A program made the translations under genes and the position numbers. Below are positions 1-9,046 of a DNA stretch of 64,000 nt, one piece after another; the stretch's first letter is position 1, and every line of letters starts with the position of its first letter. This stretch comes from Burkholderia mayonis (GTDB taxonomy: Bacteria; Pseudomonadota; Gammaproteobacteria; Burkholderiales; Burkholderiaceae). The notes under the pieces were generated by a model that saw only the letters and a list, made by a program, of their open reading frames with translations, searched no databases and was not told where the DNA came from. The DNA is taken from positions 1,364,001-1,428,000 of the forward strand of contig NZ_CP013386.1 in the NCBI RefSeq assembly GCF_001523745.2. The letters are read 5' to 3'.

Positions 1-2384
1 CGGGCAAGGACACGAACGTCGGCGGTCACATCGCGTCGTTCGCGTCGGCCGCGACGCTGTACGACGTCGGCTACAACCACTTCTGGCACGCGCCGTCCGC
101 CGAGCACGGCGGCGATCTCGTGTTCGTGCAGGGCCACTCGTCGCCGGGTGTCTACTCGCGCGCGTTCCTGCTCGGCCGCCTGTCGGAAGACCAGCTCGAC
201 AACTTCCGCCAGGAAGTCGGCGGCAACGGCATCTCGTCGTACCCGCACCCGTGGCTGATGCCGGATTTCTGGCAGTTTCCGACCGTGTCGATGGGGCTCG
301 GCCCGATCATGGCGATCTACCAGGCGCGCTTCATGAAGTACCTGCAGTCGCGCGGGATCGTGACGACGGAAGGCCGCAAGGTCTGGGCGTTCCTCGGCGA
401 CGGCGAGACGGACGAGCCGGAATCGCTCGGCGCGATCGGCATGGCGAGCCGCGAGAAGCTCGACAACCTCGTGTTCGTGATCAACTGCAACTTGCAGCGT
501 CTCGACGGCCCGGTGCGCGGCAACGGCAAGATCATCCAGGAGCTGGAATCGGAATTCCGCGGCGCGGGCTGGAATGTGATCAAGGTGATCTGGGGCAGCC
601 GTTGGGATGCGCTCTTCGCGCGCGACAAGACGGGCGCGCTGATGCGCCGGATGATGGAAGCCGTCGACGGCGAGTACCAGACGTACAAGTCGGAGTCGGG
701 CGCGTACGTGCGCGAGCACTTCTTCAACACGCCTGAGCTGAAGGCGCTCGTCGCCGACTGGTCCGACGACGACATCTGGAACCTGAACCGCGGCGGCCAC
801 GATCCGCACAAGATCTACGCGGCGTTCCATCAGGCGAGCAATTCGAAGGGCGCGCCGACGGTGATCCTCGCGAAGACGATCAAGGGCTACGGGATGGGCG
901 AAGCCGGCCAGGCGATGAACATCACGCACCAGCAGAAGAAGCTGCCCGTCGAGCAACTGAAGAAGTTCCGCGACCAGTTCCGCCTGCCGATCGCCGACGA
1001 CGTGATCGCCGACGTGCCATACCTGAAGTTCGAGGAAGGCTCGAAGGAACTCGAATACATGCGCGCGCACCGCCAGGCGCTCGGTGGCTATCTGCCGCAG
1101 CGCCGCCAGAAGGCGGAATCGCTGCCGGTGCCGCCGCTCGAGGCGTTCGAGCCGCTCCTGAAGGGCACGGGCGAGGGCCGCGAGATCTCAACGACGATGG
1201 CGTTCGTGCGGATCCTGAACATCCTGCTGAAGGACAAGGCGCTCGGCAAGCGCGTCGTGCCGATCGTGCCCGACGAGTCGCGTACGTTCGGCATGGAGGG
1301 CCTCTTCCGCCAGATCGGCATCTGGAACCAGGAAGGCCAGAAGTACGTGCCGGAAGATTCCGATCAGTTGATGTTCTACAAGGAATCGGAAACCGGCCAG
1401 ATCCTGCAGGAAGGCATCAACGAAGCGGGCGGCATGTGCGACTGGATCGCGGCGGCGACGTCGTACTCGACGCACGGCGAGATCATGGTGCCGTTCTACA
1501 TCTTCTATTCGATGTTCGGCTTCCAGCGGATCGGCGATCTGGCGTGGGCGGCGGGCGACATGCGCTCGCGCGGCTTCCTGCTCGGCGGCACTGCGGGCCG
1601 CACGACGCTCAACGGCGAAGGCCTGCAGCACGAAGACGGCCATTCGCTGATGTGGGCGGCGTCGGTGCCGAACTGCGTGAGCTACGACCCGACGTTCGGC
1701 TACGAGCTTGCCGTCATCATGCAGGACGGCCTGCGCCGGATGGTGCAGGAGCAGGAGGACGTGTACTACTACGTCACGGTGATGAACGAGAACTACGAGC
1801 ACCCGGCGATCCCGCAGGGCGAGCACGTTGCGGCCGACATCGTGAAAGGCATGTACCAGTTCAAGAAGGCCGACGCCGACAAGAAGGCGCCGCGCGTGCA
1901 ACTGCTCGGCGCGGGCACGATCTTCAACGAAGTGATCGCCGCCGCCGACCTGCTGAAGAACGACTGGGGCGTCGCGGCCGACCTCTGGAGCGTCCCGAGC
2001 TTCACCGAGCTTGCGCGCGAAGGCCATGACGTCGAGCGCTGGAACCTGCTGCATCCGGCCGAGGATCGCCGCGTGTCGCACGTGCAGAAGTGCCTGAAGG
2101 ACACGCAGGGCCCCGTGATCGCGTCGACCGACTACGTGCGGGCGCTCGCCGACCAGATCCGCAGCCACATCGATCGCCGCTACGTCGTGCTCGGCACCGA
2201 CGGCTTCGGCCGCTCGGACACGCGCAACGCGCTGCGCCACTTCTTCGAAGTGGATCGCTATTGGGTCACGGTTGCGGCGCTCAACGCGCTCGCCGACGAA
2301 GGCACGATCGACCGCAAGGTCGTGGCCGACGCCATCGCGAAGTACAACCTCGACCCGGCCAAACCCAACCCGATGTCGGTTTAA
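1..2384 (+). CDS. aceE: Pyruvate dehydrogenase E1 component (homodimeric type), 3' part
   Basis: Thiamine-diphosphate E1 subunit of the pyruvate dehydrogenase complex; it decarboxylates pyruvate and passes the acetyl group to the lipoyl domains of AceF. The gene enters from the left edge already in frame (first whole codon at base 3), so the N-terminus is outside the window. The ThDP/Mg motif GDGETDEPES is followed by NLVFVINCNLQRLDGP, nearly identical to the enterobacterial enzyme. The C-terminus (LDPAKPNPMSV) is normal. aceF starts 130 bp downstream and lpdA follows, so this is the first gene of a pdh operon. Identification is firm. Confidence 0.97.
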   Translation, partial: GKDTNVGGHIASFASAATLYDVGYNHFWHAPSAEHGGDLVFVQGHSSPGVYSRAFLLGRLSEDQLDNFRQEVGGNGISSYPHPWLMPDFWQFPTVSMGLGPIMAIYQARFMKYLQSRGIVTTEGRKVWAFLGDGETDEPESLGAIGMASREKLDNLVFVINCNLQRLDGPVRGNGKIIQELESEFRGAGWNVIKVIWGSRWDALFARDKTGALMRRMMEAVDGEYQTYKSESGAYVREHFFNTPELKALVADWSDDDIWNLNRGGHDPHKIYAAFHQASNSKGAPTVILAKTIKGYGMGEAGQAMNITHQQKKLPVEQLKKFRDQFRLPIADDVIADVPYLKFEEGSKELEYMRAHRQALGGYLPQRRQKAESLPVPPLEAFEPLLKGTGEGREISTTMAFVRILNILLKDKALGKRVVPIVPDESRTFGMEGLFRQIGIWNQEGQKYVPEDSDQLMFYKESETGQILQEGINEAGGMCDWIAAATSYSTHGEIMVPFYIFYSMFGFQRIGDLAWAAGDMRSRGFLLGGTAGRTTLNGEGLQHEDGHSLMWAASVPNCVSYDPTFGYELAVIMQDGLRRMVQEQEDVYYYVTVMNENYEHPAIPQGEHVAADIVKGMYQFKKADADKKAPRVQLLGAGTIFNEVIAAADLLKNDWGVAADLWSVPSFTELAREGHDVERWNLLHPAEDRRVSHVQKCLKDTQGPVIASTDYVRALADQIRSHIDRRYVVLGTDGFGRSDTRNALRHFFEVDRYWVTVAALNALADEGTIDRKVVADAIAKYNLDPAKPNPMSV

Positions 2385-2407
2385 CGCACGCGCCACGTGA
2401 CGCTGCG

Positions 2408-2440
2408 CGCCCGCATCCGCTTTCAGTGCGGAGGCGGGCG
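2408..2440 (+). other. Intercistronic stem-loop between aceE and aceF
   Basis: A 7-bp arm (CGCCCGC), an A/G mismatch and a 5-bp arm close on a 7-nt loop (TTTCAGT). No T-run follows, so it does not look like an intrinsic terminator. An RNA-stability or processing element within the operon is an inference from position only. Confidence 0.4.
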
Positions 2441-2514
2441 GCGCGGCTCCGCCTTGCATGGGATCGGAGTGGGCCGCTAAAGCGGCAACTCCGATCGACA
2501 GGAGACACAAACAG

Positions 2515-4167
2515 ATGAGTCAAGCGATCGAAGTCAAGGTGCCGGATATCGGCGATTACAAGGACGTGCCCGTCATCGAAGTGCTCGTGAAGCCGGGCGA
2601 TGCGGTCGAGCCCGAGCAGTCGCTCGTCACGCTCGAGTCCGACAAGGCGACGATGGACGTGCCGAGCCCCGTCGGCGGCATGGTCAAGGAAGTGAAGGTC
2701 AAGGTGGGCGACGCAGTGTCGCAAGGTTCGCTGATCGTGCTGCTCGACGGCGCGCAAGCGGCGGCGAAGCCCGCGCAGGCGAACGGCGTCGCGGCGCCCG
2801 CCGCGCAGCCGGCGCCGGCCGCAGCCCCCGCGGCTGCCGCTGCGCCCGCGTCGGCGGGCGGCGGCGCGGTCGACGTGAAAGTGCCGGACATCGGCGACTA
2901 CAAGGACGTGCCCGTCATCGAGATCGCCGTGAAGATCGGCGATACGGTCGAGAAGGAGCAGTCGCTCGTCACGCTCGAATCGGACAAGGCGACGATGGAC
3001 GTGCCGAGCCCGGCCGCGGGCGTCGTCAAGGACATCAAGGTGAAGGTCGGCGATGCGGTGTCGGAAGGCTCGCTCATCGTCGTGCTCGAATCGGCGGGCG
3101 GTGCCGCCGCGAGCGCGCCGCAGGCGGCCGCGCCCGCACCTGCTCAGGCCGTCCCCGCCGCCGCTCCCGCACCGGCGCCTGCCGCAGCGTCCGCACCGCA
3201 GGCGGCGCCCGCCGCCGCGCCGGCGCCTGCTGCGAGCGGCGAGTACCGCGCGAGCCATGCGTCGCCGTCGGTGCGCAAGTTCGCGCGCGAACTTGGCGTC
3301 GACGTGTCGCGCGTGCTGGGCACGGGTCCGAAGGGCCGCATCACGAAGGAAGACGTCACCGCGTTCGTGAAGGGCGTGATGTCGGGCCAGCGCGCGGCGC
3401 CTGCCGCCGCGGCCGTGCCGGCGGGCGGCGGCGAGCTGAACCTGCTGCCGTGGCCGAAGGTCGACTTCACGAAGTTCGGCCCGGTCGACGCGAAGCCGCT
3501 GTCGCGGATCAAGAAGATCTCTGGCGCGAACCTGCATCGCAACTGGGTGATGATCCCGCACGTCACGAACAACGACGAAGCGGACATCACCGAGCTGGAA
3601 GCGCTGCGCGTGCAGCTGAACAAGGAACACGAGAAGGCGGGCGTGAAGTTCACGATGCTCGCGTTCGTGATCAAGGCGGTCGTGGCCGCGCTGAAGAAGT
3701 TCCCGACGTTCAACGCGAGTCTCGACGGCGACAACCTCGTCTTCAAGCAGTACTACCACGTCGGTTTCGCCGCCGACACGCCGAACGGCCTCGTCGTGCC
3801 GGTGATCCGGGATGCGGACAAGAAGGGTCTCGTCGACATCGCGAAGGAAATGAGCGAACTGTCGAAGGCGGCACGCGAAGGCAAGCTGAAGCCGGACCAG
3901 ATGCAAGGCGGCTGCTTCTCGATCTCGTCGCTCGGCGGGATCGGCGGCACGAACTTCACGCCGATCATCAATGCGCCGGAGGTGGCGATCCTCGGCCTGT
4001 CGCGAAGCGCGACGAAGCCCGTGTGGGACGGCAAGCAATTCGTGCCGCGCCTCACGCTGCCGCTGTCGCTGTCGTACGACCATCGCGTGATCGACGGCGC
4101 CGAAGCGGCGCGGTTCAATGCGTATCTCGCTGCGCTTCTGGGCGATTTCCGGCGTGTGATTCTTTGA
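2515..4167 (+). CDS. aceF: Pyruvate dehydrogenase E2 (dihydrolipoamide acetyltransferase), two lipoyl domains
   Basis: Core acetyltransferase of the pyruvate dehydrogenase complex, 550 aa. Two near-identical lipoyl domains occupy about residues 2-77 and 118-195, each with the [12 protein letters not shown] lipoylation loop (K44 and K158). They are joined by Ala/Pro-rich swinging linkers. The peripheral-subunit-binding domain lies near residues 247-285. The catalytic domain ends with the HRVIDG motif (H523, D527). The start at 2515 is preceded by AGGAGACA, and an in-frame ATG at 2458 gives an unrelated 19-residue extension, so 2515 is preferred. The gene sits between aceE and lpdA. Confidence 0.97.
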   Translation: MSQAIEVKVPDIGDYKDVPVIEVLVKPGDAVEPEQSLVTLESDKATMDVPSPVGGMVKEVKVKVGDAVSQGSLIVLLDGAQAAAKPAQANGVAAPAAQPAPAAAPAAAAAPASAGGGAVDVKVPDIGDYKDVPVIEIAVKIGDTVEKEQSLVTLESDKATMDVPSPAAGVVKDIKVKVGDAVSEGSLIVVLESAGGAAASAPQAAAPAPAQAVPAAAPAPAPAAASAPQAAPAAAPAPAASGEYRASHASPSVRKFARELGVDVSRVLGTGPKGRITKEDVTAFVKGVMSGQRAAPAAAAVPAGGGELNLLPWPKVDFTKFGPVDAKPLSRIKKISGANLHRNWVMIPHVTNNDEADITELEALRVQLNKEHEKAGVKFTMLAFVIKAVVAALKKFPTFNASLDGDNLVFKQYYHVGFAADTPNGLVVPVIRDADKKGLVDIAKEMSELSKAAREGKLKPDQMQGGCFSISSLGGIGGTNFTPIINAPEVAILGLSRSATKPVWDGKQFVPRLTLPLSLSYDHRVIDGAEAARFNAYLAALLGDFRRVIL

Positions 4168-4275
4168 TGAGCGTTGGGGGCTCGCGGGGGCGTGAATGCC
4201 ATGTCGGTATTCATGCCTCGTCGTTGAACTTGTTTTCTTAGCGGTCTGCGTGTGTTGCCCCTCCCCGGGGCGGGG

Positions 4276-4309
4276 GTCACTTTTCTTTGTCTTGCCAAAG
4301 AAAAGTAAC
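4276..4309. repeat. Short inverted repeat of a dispersed intergenic type, between aceF and lpdA
   Basis: ACTTTTCTTTG (4279-4289) and CAAAGAAAAGT (4296-4306) form a perfect 11-bp stem with a 6-nt loop. The match extends to 14 bp with one mismatch (GTCAC against GTAAC). AACCAAAAGAAAGG follows. From memory, similar CTTTTCTTTG/CAAAGAAAAG hairpins recur between genes in beta- and gammaproteobacterial genomes; copy number could not be checked here. It lies in the 275-bp aceF-lpdA gap, unusually long for an operon, which otherwise holds nothing recognisable. Confidence 0.6.
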
Positions 4310-4442
4310 CAAAAGAAAGGCGCGTCCTTGGGCGGACGGCAAAGGTGGTTCTGCCCAGGCCGTCGTTCTCCCGTCAGGCCGTAGTTCAGTGGTGCGCGAG
4401 TTTCCCTCCCTCTTTCAGCAGCTAATCAAGAAGGGGACAGTA

Positions 4443-6194
4443 ATGAGTCTCATCGAAGTCAAGGTGCCGGATATCGGCGATTTCAGCGGCGTCGACGTCA
4501 TCGAAGTCAACGTCCAGCCGGGCGACGTGATCGAAAAAGAGCAGACGCTCGTCACGCTCGAATCGGACAAGGCATCCATGGAAGTGCCGAGCGATGTCGC
4601 CGGCACCGTCAAGGAAATCAAGATCAAGGCAGGCGACAAGGTTTCGCAAGGCACCGTGATCGCGCTCGTCGAAGCGTCGGCCGCAGCCGCCGCGCCCGCG
4701 AAGCTCGCCGAACCGGCGACGCCTGCGGCCGCCGCAGCCGCGCCGGCGCCGGCGCAGCAAGCCGGCAGCTTCGGCGGCACGGCCGACATCGAGTGCGACA
4801 TGCTCGTGCTCGGCGCGGGCCCCGGCGGCTATTCGGCCGCGTTCCGCGCCGCCGATCTCGGCATGAAGACCGTGCTCGTCGAGCGCTATTCGACCCTCGG
4901 TGGCGTGTGCCTGAACGTCGGCTGCATTCCGTCGAAGGCGCTGCTGCATACGGCGCTCGTCGTCGAAGAGGCCGAAGCGCTCGCCGCGCACGGTATCTCG
5001 TTCGGCAAGCCCGAGATCGACCTCGACAAGCTGCGCGACTTCAAGTCCGGCGTCGTCAAGAAGCTGACGACGGGCCTCGCCGGCATGGCGAAGGCGCGCA
5101 AGGTCGAAGTGGTGACGGGCGTCGGTTCGTTCGTCGATCCGTACCACATGGAAGTGCAGGGCGACGGCGGCAAGAAGGTCGTCAGGTTCAAGCAGGCGAT
5201 CATCGCGGCCGGCTCGCAGTCGGTGAACCTGCCGTTCCTGCCGGACGATCCGCGCATCGTCGATTCGACCGGCGCGCTCGAACTCCGCCAGCAGCCGAAG
5301 CGGATGCTCGTGATTGGCGGTGGCATCATCGGTCTCGAAATGGCGACCGTCTATTCGACGCTCGGCGCCGAGATCGACGTCGTCGAAATGCTCGATACCC
5401 TGATGAACGGCGCGGACCGCGATCTCGTCAAGGTCTGGGAGAAGTACAACGCGAAGCGCTTCGGCAACGTGATGCTGAAGACGAAGACGGTCGGCGCGGA
5501 GGCGAAGGAAGACGGCATCTACGTGAAGTTCGAGGGCGAGAAGGCGCCGGCGGAAGCGCAGCGCTACGACCTCGTGCTCGTCGCGGTGGGCCGCAGCCCG
5601 AATGGCAAGAAGATCGGCGCCGACAAGGCGGGCGTCGCCGTCACCGATCGCGGCTTCATCGAAGTCGACAAGCAGATGCGCACCAACGTCCCGCACATCT
5701 TCGCGATCGGCGACGTCGTCGGCCAGCCGATGCTCGCGCACAAGGCGGTGCACGAAGGTCACGTCGCGGCCGAAGCCGCGCACGGCGAGAAAGCCTACTT
5801 CGACGCGCTGCAGATCCCGTCCGTCGCCTACACCGACCCGGAAGTCGCGTGGGCCGGCAAGACGGAAGACCAGTGCAAGGCCGAAGGCATCAAGTACGGC
5901 AAGGCCGTGTTCCCGTGGGCGGCGTCTGGCCGCGCGATCGCGAACGGCCGCGACGAGGGCTTCACGAAGCTGCTCTTCGACGAAGAGACGCATCGGGTGA
6001 TCGGCGGCGGCATCGTCGGCCTGAACGCGGGCGACCTCATCAGCGAAGTGTGTCTCGCGGTCGAGATGGGCGCGGACGCGGAGGACATCGGCAAAACGAT
6101 CCATCCGCACCCGACGCTCGGCGAATCGATCGGCATGGCGGCCGAGTTGTACGAAGGTGTCTGCACGGACCTGCCGCCGCAGCGCAAGAAGTAG
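4443..6194 (+). CDS. lpdA: Dihydrolipoyl dehydrogenase (E3) with N-terminal lipoyl domain
   Basis: FAD/NAD-dependent E3 that reoxidises the dihydrolipoyl arms of the pyruvate dehydrogenase complex, 583 aa. An N-terminal lipoyl domain (K43 in [11 protein letters not shown]) and an Ala/Pro linker precede the flavoprotein. The FAD-binding GAGPGGYS motif is near residue 124, and the redox disulfide is C156/C161 ([13 protein letters not shown]). The NAD-binding motif [10 protein letters not shown] follows, and the C-terminal HPHPTLGE carries the catalytic His (about H556). An E3 with its own lipoyl domain is typical of Burkholderia and Neisseria pdh clusters. The start at 4443 has GGGGACAGTA upstream; a longer in-frame ATG (4287) would read through the inverted repeat. 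Confidence 0.96.
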   Translation: MSLIEVKVPDIGDFSGVDVIEVNVQPGDVIEKEQTLVTLESDKASMEVPSDVAGTVKEIKIKAGDKVSQGTVIALVEASAAAAAPAKLAEPATPAAAAAAPAPAQQAGSFGGTADIECDMLVLGAGPGGYSAAFRAADLGMKTVLVERYSTLGGVCLNVGCIPSKALLHTALVVEEAEALAAHGISFGKPEIDLDKLRDFKSGVVKKLTTGLAGMAKARKVEVVTGVGSFVDPYHMEVQGDGGKKVVRFKQAIIAAGSQSVNLPFLPDDPRIVDSTGALELRQQPKRMLVIGGGIIGLEMATVYSTLGAEIDVVEMLDTLMNGADRDLVKVWEKYNAKRFGNVMLKTKTVGAEAKEDGIYVKFEGEKAPAEAQRYDLVLVAVGRSPNGKKIGADKAGVAVTDRGFIEVDKQMRTNVPHIFAIGDVVGQPMLAHKAVHEGHVAAEAAHGEKAYFDALQIPSVAYTDPEVAWAGKTEDQCKAEGIKYGKAVFPWAASGRAIANGRDEGFTKLLFDEETHRVIGGGIVGLNAGDLISEVCLAVEMGADAEDIGKTIHPHPTLGESIGMAAELYEGVCTDLPPQRKK

Positions 6195-6222
6195 GCAACC
6201 CGGCCGACAGGCAACGGCCGCG

Positions 6223-6270
6223 CAAAATAAAACGGCGCCTCCCCTTTTCGGGAGGCGCCGTTTTATTTTG
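6223..6270. terminator. Bidirectional intrinsic terminator after lpdA
   Basis: A perfect 21-bp stem (6223-6243 pairs with 6250-6270) has a GC core GGCGCCTCCC, a 6-nt loop CTTTTC and A/T-rich outer arms. It therefore carries a T-rich tail in both directions. It closes the pdh operon. Confidence 0.9.
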
Positions 6271-6402
6271 CGGAGAGCGGACGGAGCGCCGGGTGTTTGC
6301 GGGAGATCGACAGATCGAACGCCAGACTGCGGTTCCGCTGCGTTTGCTCGATCCTTTGCTCCGCTGGGCACCCGTTCGATTCGTCGAAAAGCGTCGTCCA
6401 AG

Positions 6403-6429
6403 AAAAAAGCCGCACAATCGCGCGGCTTT
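6403..6429 (-). terminator. Intrinsic terminator of the phasin gene
   Basis: AAAGCCGC (6406-6413) pairs with GCGGCTTT (6422-6429). Read on the minus strand the stem runs into TTTTTTCTT. It lies 32 bp past the phasin stop codon. Confidence 0.75.
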
Positions 6430-6460
6430 CCCCAAACGAGCAGGCGGTGACGCCCAGCGC

Positions 6461-7033
6461 TTATGCCGGCTTGTTGCCGCTGCGGCGCGACGCGGCGGCC
6501 GCTGTGTTCGCCGCCTTCGTGGCGACGGCGGCCGCGGCGTTGAAGTTCGTTTCGGCGATTTCGACCGCTTGCTTCGCGGCCTTCTGCACCGTTTCGTACG
6601 TCGTGTTCGCGGCGTTGATCGCCGACTTCAGCGCGGCGACGGCGGTTTCCGAGCCGGCCGGCGCATTCTTCGCGACGTTGTCGACGAGAGCTTGCACCTT
6701 GCGGTTCTGTTCCTCGTATTGCGCTTCGGCGACCTTCGCGAACTCGGCTTGCGTTGCCGACGCGATTTCGTACACGTGACGGCCGTACGCCAGCACCTTC
6801 TCGGCGATCGGCTGCGTGAGGCTGGCTTGCAGCGCGAGGAGTTCCTGCGCGTCCTTCACGGACAGCGCGCGCTGCACGTTTTCCTGACTTTCAGCGAGCG
6901 TCGACTTCACCACTTGCAGATTCAGTTCGATCAGCTTTTCGACGCCTTCGAACGCCTTCGTCGTGAGGCCGAAGAGGCTTTCGATGTTGGTTTTCTGGGC
7001 AGCGGCGATTTGCTCGGGGGTCAGCAAGGACAT
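6461..7033 (-). CDS. phaP: Phasin family protein (PHA granule-associated)
   Basis: Small amphipathic protein that coats polyhydroxyalkanoate granules, 190 aa. The sequence [20 protein letters not shown] and the long helical Ala/Gln/Glu-rich body ([19 protein letters not shown]) match the phasin_2 family of beta-proteobacteria. The tail ends in a basic SRRSGNKPA. The start at 7033 is chosen because AGGAG lies 7 nt upstream; the other in-frame ATG (7039) is only one base from that AGGAG. The gene is monocistronic, with its own terminator and a 650-bp upstream region that may carry PhaR-type sites. Confidence 0.92.
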   Translation of the reverse strand: MSLLTPEQIAAAQKTNIESLFGLTTKAFEGVEKLIELNLQVVKSTLAESQENVQRALSVKDAQELLALQASLTQPIAEKVLAYGRHVYEIASATQAEFAKVAEAQYEEQNRKVQALVDNVAKNAPAGSETAVAALKSAINAANTTYETVQKAAKQAVEIAETNFNAAAAVATKAANTAAAASRRSGNKPA

Positions 7034-7683
7034 GTTCATGCTCCTGAAGTTCGATCGAGGATCGTGAAGGAAAAGGGCGCAACTTTGGGGAACAGATTTC
7101 TGAAACTGCTTTGTGCAACGCAACAATGGTTCTTATTTTAGGGCGTCAGAATTGAATGTCAAGTACTTTTGGTGCATTGCACAATTCAGACAATTCTTAG
7201 GCAAAACAATGAGTTGCATTGTCGCCGTGGGATCGGTTTCAGACTGTGCCCCGGGCCGGTTCGGCGGTCAGCCGCATTGACGCAGGCGCACCATCGCGAC
7301 GCGAGTAAACCGATTGAAGCGGAGGAACGTTTAACATTCTGGCTTGTCGAACCGCTCGCGGTTTTCTGGCGTGGCGGCAGGCGCGAACACCTGTCGGCGG
7401 GTCGTCCGGCCCGCTTCGCCTGCGGTTTCGTGGTTTCCCCTGCTTCACCTTGTCCGTCGCAGTGCCGATATTCTGATCAACCGGTGAGTGATTTGTGTGT
7501 CGCGCGCGTCGGGAGTCTCGTTTCCTTCATCGTATTTTTCGATGGGGGAGGCGGGAACGATTGGTCCGGCACGATCGATTCTTACATTTCGGTTTAACGA
7601 AGATCGGTAAGTGCCTAATATTGCTTATTTTTTCAGCTTTTACTACACTTGCGGAAACTTCCCGCCGTTTTGTTCGGACCCCA
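7034..7683. promoter_or_regulatory. Divergent intergenic region phaP/pbpG with TGCA-type palindromes
   Basis: 650 bp without a supported gene. Close to phaP are TTGTGCAACGCAACAA (7111-7126), a perfect odd palindrome GTGCA-T-TGCAC (7172-7182) and a further TTGCATTGT (about 7214). TGC/GCA-rich sites are bound by PhaR upstream of phasin genes in related bacteria, so PhaR control is a reasonable inference. The half toward pbpG is AT-richer from about 7600 to 7660. An open frame runs upstream from pbpG but its composition does not look coding. Confidence 0.4.
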
Positions 7684-8805
7684 ATGAAAGCCCAATTGTT
7701 TGCACCGCTCAGGATGATGCAGAGCGTGGCGCTCGGCACCGCCGTTTCGGTCGCCGTCTCGCTGATGATGGCCACGGCCGCCGTCGCGCCCGCGGACGCG
7801 TTCGCCGCCACTGCCAAGACCGCGCAGAGCGCGAAAGGCAAGAAGAGCGCGGCGAAGAAGTCGCTGCGCGCTGCATCGTCGAGCGCCGAGCCGCGCGCGA
7901 AAGGCGCACGCAAGCGCGTGACCTACGTGTCGAACGGCCGTCACCACAGCGGCGTGCGCCGGGTCGCGTTCCAGCCGCGTCCGCCGTCGGTCGGCCAGGC
8001 GTTCGGCCTGCACGAGACGCCCGATTCGCTCGCGCTGCGGTCGAGCGTCGCGTACGTCGTCGACCAGAACACGTCCGAGCCGCTCTTCGACAAGAACTCG
8101 CATGCGGTCGTGCCGATCGCGTCGATCACGAAGCTGATGACGGCGATGGTCGTCATCGATTCGAAGACGCCGCTCACCGACCAGGTCGAAGTGACCGATG
8201 AGGATCGCGACTACGAAAAGGGCACGGGCTCGCGCCTGTCGGTCGGCTCGGTGCTGTCGCGCGAGGACATGCTGCACATCGCGCTGATGGCGTCGGAGAA
8301 CCGCGCGGCGGCCGCATTGTCGCGCTACTACCCGGGCGGCCGTCCGGCGTTCATCGCGGCGATGAACGCGAAGGCGAAGACGCTCGGCATGACCGACACG
8401 CATTTCGAGAACTCGACGGGCCTGTCGAGCCAGAACGTGTCGAGCGCGCGCGATCTCGTCAAGATGGTGAACGCGGCGTACCAGTACCCGCTCATCCGCA
8501 AGTTCTCGACCGACCGCAGCTACGAGGTGAACACTGGCAAGCGGACGCTCGCGTACAACAGTACGAACGCGCTCGTGCGCAATCCGTCGTGGGACATCGG
8601 CCTGCAGAAGACCGGCTTCATCAACGAAGCGGGCGAGTGCCTCGTGATGCAGACGACGATCCACGGACGTCCGATCGTGATGGTGCTGCTCGATTCGTTC
8701 GGCAAGTATTCGCGCTTCGCGGATGCGTCGCGCGTGCGCAATTGGCTCGACAACGGCGGCGGCGAGCGTCTGACGGCGGCGAACACGTCGACAGGCGGGA
8801 CCTGA
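7684..8805 (+). CDS. pbpG: D-alanyl-D-alanine endopeptidase (PBP7-like, serine peptidase S11)
   Basis: Low-molecular-weight penicillin-binding protein that cleaves D-Ala-mDAP cross-links in periplasmic peptidoglycan, 373 aa. The N-terminus has a basic start (MKAQLFAPLRMM), a hydrophobic core and an AFA signal-peptidase site near residue 40. A Lys/Arg-rich segment follows. All three active-site motifs are present: S147-I-T-K150, SEN, and KTG in QKTGFINEAG. The ATG at 7684 is chosen for the signal peptide, although no strong Shine-Dalgarno precedes it. The gene appears monocistronic, ending in the composite terminator at 8834-8996. Confidence 0.93.
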   Translation: MKAQLFAPLRMMQSVALGTAVSVAVSLMMATAAVAPADAFAATAKTAQSAKGKKSAAKKSLRAASSSAEPRAKGARKRVTYVSNGRHHSGVRRVAFQPRPPSVGQAFGLHETPDSLALRSSVAYVVDQNTSEPLFDKNSHAVVPIASITKLMTAMVVIDSKTPLTDQVEVTDEDRDYEKGTGSRLSVGSVLSREDMLHIALMASENRAAAALSRYYPGGRPAFIAAMNAKAKTLGMTDTHFENSTGLSSQNVSSARDLVKMVNAAYQYPLIRKFSTDRSYEVNTGKRTLAYNSTNALVRNPSWDIGLQKTGFINEAGECLVMQTTIHGRPIVMVLLDSFGKYSRFADASRVRNWLDNGGGERLTAANTSTGGT

Positions 8806-8833
8806 TCGCAGGCGCGGCCGATCGCCGCGTCGC

Positions 8834-8996
8834 CCAACAAGAAGCCCCGCAAACGCGGTAATGCAGTTCAGTTAAGCGTGGTTTGCCGTGGCTTGGCTTT
8901 GCAGAACCAAGGGAAAAGGCCGCTCCGGTATCGATCGGAGCGGCCTTTTTGATCTCAACTGAACGGCATTACCGCAAACGCGGGGCTTTTTGTTGG
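8834..8996. repeat. Nested long inverted repeat enclosing a terminator
   Basis: Outer arms 8834-8873 and 8957-8996 are about 40 nt each and nearly complementary. Shared segments include AGCCCCGC, GCGGTAATGC and GTTCAGTT, with only a few mismatches. They flank 83 nt that contain a second strong hairpin (8914-8949). The outer arm also ends in a T-run (GCTTTTTGTTGG), so the structure could act as a terminator within a terminator for the convergent pbpG and IclR genes. Confidence 0.75.
8914..8950. terminator. Bidirectional intrinsic terminator after pbpG
   Basis: AAAAGGCCGCTCCG (8914-8927) pairs perfectly with 8936-8949 across an 8-nt loop and is followed by T. It serves pbpG (plus) and the convergent IclR gene (minus). 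Confidence 0.9.
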
Positions 8997-9046
8997 ATGT
9001 GCCGATTGAAGCGAGCGGTTGACGCAGGCTCGCGCGCGTTATGCGC

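Noticed and set aside
2281..4083. Long open frames opposite aceF (600 aa) and opposite lpdA (4422-6401), and many similar ones elsewhere
   Set aside because: They are Arg/His-rich antisense shadows produced by high GC and third-position bias of the real genes.
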